The notes beneath the pieces are model-generated. The model was not told where the DNA came from. It ran no database searches and saw nothing but the letters and a program-made list of their open reading frames with translations. The position numbers were made by a program, and so were the translations under genes. Shown one piece after another: positions 7,911-10,033 of a stretch of DNA of 10,033 nucleotides (position 1 is the stretch's first letter; each line of letters opens with the position of its first letter). The stretch spans positions 37,159 through 47,191 of the forward strand of contig BEXV01002187.1 in NCBI GenBank assembly GCA_003118195.1, given 5' to 3'. This stretch comes from Hemicentrotus pulcherrimus. Taxonomy: Eukaryota; Echinodermata; Echinoidea; Camarodonta; Strongylocentrotidae.

Positions 7911-7928
7911 TCCCAACCGCTGCCACCA
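7911..7928 (-). other. Primer binding site, tRNA-Leu type
   Basis: On the minus strand TGGTGGCAGCGGT pairs exactly with the last 13 bases (ACCGCTGCCACCA) of the eukaryotic tRNA-Leu(AAG/UAG) type, including the added CCA. The next bases also match the tRNA (GGGATT) if one extra base is allowed. It lies 3 bases inside the proposed LTR end, the expected place for minus-strand DNA priming, and fixes the element's orientation independently of the coding frames. Confidence 0.8.
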
Positions 7929-7931
7929 GTT

Positions 7932-8300
7932 TGGCGTAACCGGGCTCTGCCGGGGTAGCGTCTGCCTTGCAGTCTCTCAAAAACCCGGTCCACGCTCTCG
8001 ACAATCATTCATCAAAGTTCTCGCAATGGGCTCTCACAAAAGTATATTGTGTAAGAAATAACGTGGACTACAGCTCTCATTCACTTACTCCCGCAATCAC
8101 TGAAAGTCTGACAGGACTAAAGAAATAACACTTACAGAGTATTGGCAGTTTAGGTAACTTTATCTTGTTTCTGGTACTTGTCGCAACGACAGCTCAACAT
8201 CGACTGACTGACATCTTACGATGTCCATGCACATATATATTTCCCAATTATCTGTAACGCCCTCTATGTATTACTAACTTACTGTACTAGTTATGCTACA
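7932..8300 (-). repeat. Candidate 5' LTR
   Basis: The right limit is set by TGTAGCATAAC (minus strand, from 8300) and the left limit by GTTACGCCA (ending at 7932), which gives TG...CA ends and an imperfect terminal inverted repeat (TG-GCGTAAC against TGTAGCATAAC). The left limit is supported by the adjacent primer binding site. The right limit is tentative; an alternative TGT start lies at 8344. A TATATAT stretch at 8233-8240, about 60 bases into the LTR on the minus strand, could be its promoter element. No second LTR exists in the window for comparison, so length (369 bp) and target duplication are unconfirmed. Confidence 0.55.
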
Positions 8301-8399
8301 GTATATATTGAAATAGCGCCACCTTGTGCCCAACTCATCCCACAGTAAATAAGTCTAGGATCTGGCCGGTTTTTATATATCCTGCACACTTGATTCAAG

Positions 8400-8481
8400 C
8401 CGCCAAAGATGTCATTATCAACCAACTCGAAATTATCCAGCCCAGCCTTTCGCTGATCACGCCATCTTCGGCTGGCAGCAA
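8400..8481 (+). other. Possible exon with GTAAGT donor
   Basis: A consensus 5' splice site AA|GTAAGT sits at 8480-8487. An AG at 8398-8399 after a modest T-rich stretch could be the acceptor. The frame through it (codons from 8402) reads AAKDVIINQLEIIQPSLSLI and stays open back to about 8309. No family is recognised. A second frame through the same bases is also open, so coding is not established. Confidence 0.2.
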
Positions 8482-8487
8482 GTAAGT

Positions 8488-9116
8488 GGGGCGATCTGCA
8501 TTGCTGGTGTGGTGGAGATCAAACTTAATAGGCCAACTTCTTGATACAATCAAACAGTGAAAAAAGTAGATCGGTTTGAGGACAGAATTGCCCAAATTTC
8601 AGGGCTTCCTAGAAGCCTGGTATTTCAATTTAGTGCATAAAGGGGGCAAAGGGGCAAATTTATAACATGAATGATGTATTTTAAGAATTATTGTATGCTA
8701 GAGCTTAAAATTAAAAGGTTCGATTTGGATCTCCGTGCAACAAGTGTAGATTACATGACAATGGCACCATAGACCATGTACTGTACGCTTCCATTCTTGT
8801 ACATGTATGTCCATTACATGTATAGGCTAAGCTAAGCATATATGAAATGAGGTTAATTTTAAAGATAACCTGTTTTGTATGCCATAGCATCTGAAGATGA
8901 TGATAACTTTATATTAAACTTCATGTATATAACACGTTTGTTTATAAAAGTGAACACAGAAGATTCAGGTTTCTTTTATTGAAGAGTGGAGGTGTATGTA
9001 TGCCAATGGGAATGACAAGGTTGCACTTGTTGGTCGGACAAAAAAGGCTTGCGGACGAAGACGTACATATAGAAAACTTATTAGCTCTCCGTTGGACATC
9101 CGTTAAAGGTTTCCAG
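8488..9116. other. Intergenic, nothing recognised
   Basis: AT-rich sequence with a few TACATGTA-type palindromes at about 8800-8825. One CATCCG lies at 9097-9102, just outside the neighbouring transposon. Short frames on both strands near 8942-9172 are probably chance. Confidence 0.5.
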
Positions 9117-9777
9117 TTAAGGCCGGGTCCCACTGAACTTACGGATGCAAAGAGGATGTAAAACGTAAACAAATCTTGCCATCCATTGGAAAACGCTATG
9201 CATCCGCTGTGTACTCATTGCATACGTGTTTCATACGCTCTATCCATTGAGCATCCGTCCACTGTGATTTCATCCGCGCAAAAAGTTTTGAGCTGCACAA
9301 AATAGAACGGATGAACTTCCGCCGTGTACGATGTGAATCCGCGACAAATACGACCAACAAACGTTCTATGTCGGTTATCATCCGTTAAACGTCCGCTGTA
9401 TCCTTTCAGCATCCTCTGGGCATACTCGCAACTCACATCCGCTGCAGCTGAAAACGGAGAGAGGGAGGAAAGATAAGGTACATGGAACGTGTAAAAGAAA
9501 GGATGTAAGCGTATTCATCTCGCATATAAAGTATTCAAAGTTGTCATCCTCTTCCATCCGCTTTCATCCGCTAGGCTTCAGATGAACATTCGTTTAACAT
9601 CCCCGCTACATACAACCCACGTCCGTTATTTTCCGTTCTGTTCTCGCAAATTTTCGCAATTTTTGTCCATTTCTGGAGCGGATGAAAACGGATGGAGCCA
9701 TCTCCGAAATTTTGCTCTTCCGCTGTGTCGTTTATGCATACGTTTTGTGTCCATCGACCAGTGGGACCGGGCCATTA
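9117..9777. mobile_element. Non-autonomous DNA transposon, 655 bp, TTA duplication
   Basis: GGCCGGGTCCCACTG at 9121-9135 and CAGTGGGACCGGGCC at 9759-9773 are inverted repeats matching at 14 of 15 bases. TTA flanks both sides (9117-9119 and 9775-9777), leaving an element of 9120-9774. A 3-base TTA duplication fits the TWA preference of PIF/Harbinger elements, though the terminal bases are not a perfect match, so the superfamily is tentative. The inside holds eleven exact CATCCG/CGGATG hexamers (at 9142, 9202, 9252, 9271, 9308, 9379, 9436, 9555, 9565, 9679 and 9689) and many variants (CATACG, CATCCA, GTCCGC). There is no transposase frame, so mobility would depend on an enzyme supplied elsewhere. 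Confidence 0.7.
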
Positions 9778-9820
9778 TGTAGGACATAGTACACCTACAC
9801 ACGGTACCAGTAGTGACTCG

Positions 9821-10033
9821 ATGTTACGTAACATTCTGGAAAAGGTCTCTGTCCTAGATGAGATTAATAGCGAGTTTTCGCTCAGCAACATACAGACCTT
9901 CGCGGACGCAGATCACTCAGGTTTACGGCCGTCGCACACAGACCGCCCTCGATACAATACGTGGTTTCGCTTTTCGGTGAATGCGTACGTATCTGTACGG
10001 AGGTATTGCATTTGCAATGCCATTAGGCAATTT
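9821..10033 (+). CDS. Open frame running off the right edge, unknown
   Basis: From ATG at 9821 all 71 codons to the window edge are open. The frame is in fact open from 9686, with earlier ATGs at 9692 and 9734 inside the transposon's right end. The residues are mixed and not repeat-like, beginning MLRNILEKVSVLDEINSEFS. An AG at about 9809-9810 (GGTACCAG) could be a splice acceptor, making this an internal exon instead. I recognise no family. If the upstream ATG were used, the transposon end would contribute the N-terminus. The frame is incomplete here. Confidence 0.3.
   Translation, partial: MLRNILEKVSVLDEINSEFSLSNIQTFADADHSGLRPSHTDRPRYNTWFRFSVNAYVSVRRYCICNAIRQF
10002..10021. other. Imperfect hairpin at the right edge
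   Basis: GGTATTGCA and TGCAATGCC are inverted repeats with one mismatch and a 2-base centre, lying within the edge open frame. No function is assigned. Confidence 0.35.

Larger units (their letters stand above)
5448..8300 (-). mobile_element. Degenerate Ty3/gypsy-type LTR retrotransposon, 3'-truncated
   Basis: On the minus strand the order is candidate 5' LTR (8300-7932), tRNA-Leu-type primer binding site (7928-7911), repeat-rich leader, Gag with coiled coil, capsid and CCHC knuckle, then aspartic protease and the pre-RT linker. This order and the Gag and protease style match Ty3/gypsy-class elements of marine invertebrates. Gag is broken by frameshifts and a stop. After the protease-RT linker the homology ends at a stop codon (5448-5450) and what follows is AT-rich and unrelated, so RT, RNase H, integrase and the 3' LTR are absent from the window. 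No copy of the LTR is seen at lower coordinates. The copy cannot move by itself. Whether it once was full length, or was deleted afterwards, cannot be told. Confidence 0.85.

Noticed and set aside
7905..7928. tRNA-Leu gene fragment
   Set aside because: Only the 3' end of the tRNA including the non-encoded CCA is present; this is what a primer binding site looks like and no cloverleaf can be drawn upstream.

Overview
The window looks like ordinary nuclear DNA of an invertebrate animal. It is AT-rich, has no compact genes or operons, and is full of microsatellites, small DNA transposons, a LINE/SINE-type 3' tail and a decayed Ty3/gypsy-class (Metaviridae-type) LTR retrotransposon. The style of the Gag and protease and the (ATT)n-tailed retroposon end suggest a marine invertebrate such as a mollusc, an echinoderm or a cephalochordate. 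I cannot place it more closely from sequence alone.

Layout from left to right. Positions 1-83 are a C-run plus an (AGT)n microsatellite. Positions 620-1000 are a long purine-rich tract with two pure (GA)n runs. A 56-codon minus-strand open frame of unknown meaning lies at 1074-1244, followed by an ACT-rich simple repeat (1332-1428). A 381-bp candidate MITE with TTAA duplications spans 1918-2298. A retroposon 3' end with a GAAA-capped stem-loop and an (ATT)n tail covers about 2911-3000. A 47-codon plus-strand open frame lies at 3771-3914. Weak degenerate repeats occupy 4320-4490. A CpG-rich, promoter-like cluster with NRF1-like and E2F-like motifs is at 5143-5255.

The main object is the minus-strand LTR retroelement at 5448-8300. 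Read on its own strand it has a candidate 5' LTR (8300 to 7932), a tRNA-Leu-type primer binding site (7928 to 7911), a leader carrying about eleven 25-bp near-palindromic repeats (about 7845 to 7582), a Gag frame broken at about five places (7556 to 6154, CCHC knuckle at 6378-6337), and a protease plus the linker that normally precedes reverse transcriptase (6190 to 5448). There is no reverse transcriptase, RNase H, integrase or 3' LTR in the window, so this is a dead, 3'-truncated copy.

Right of the LTR are a possible small exon with a strong GTAAGT donor (8400-8481) and a 655-bp non-autonomous DNA transposon (9120-9774) flanked by TTA. That transposon has 15-bp terminal inverted repeats and eleven exact copies of CATCCG/CGGATG. 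An open frame starting inside its right end runs off the window edge (9692 or 9821 to 10033).

No complete, recognisable host gene, tRNA, rRNA or CRISPR array is visible. The least ordinary signals are the palindromic leader array of the retroelement, the CATCCG-rich transposon, the stem-loop retroposon tail and the NRF1/E2F cluster just beyond the broken end of the retroelement.
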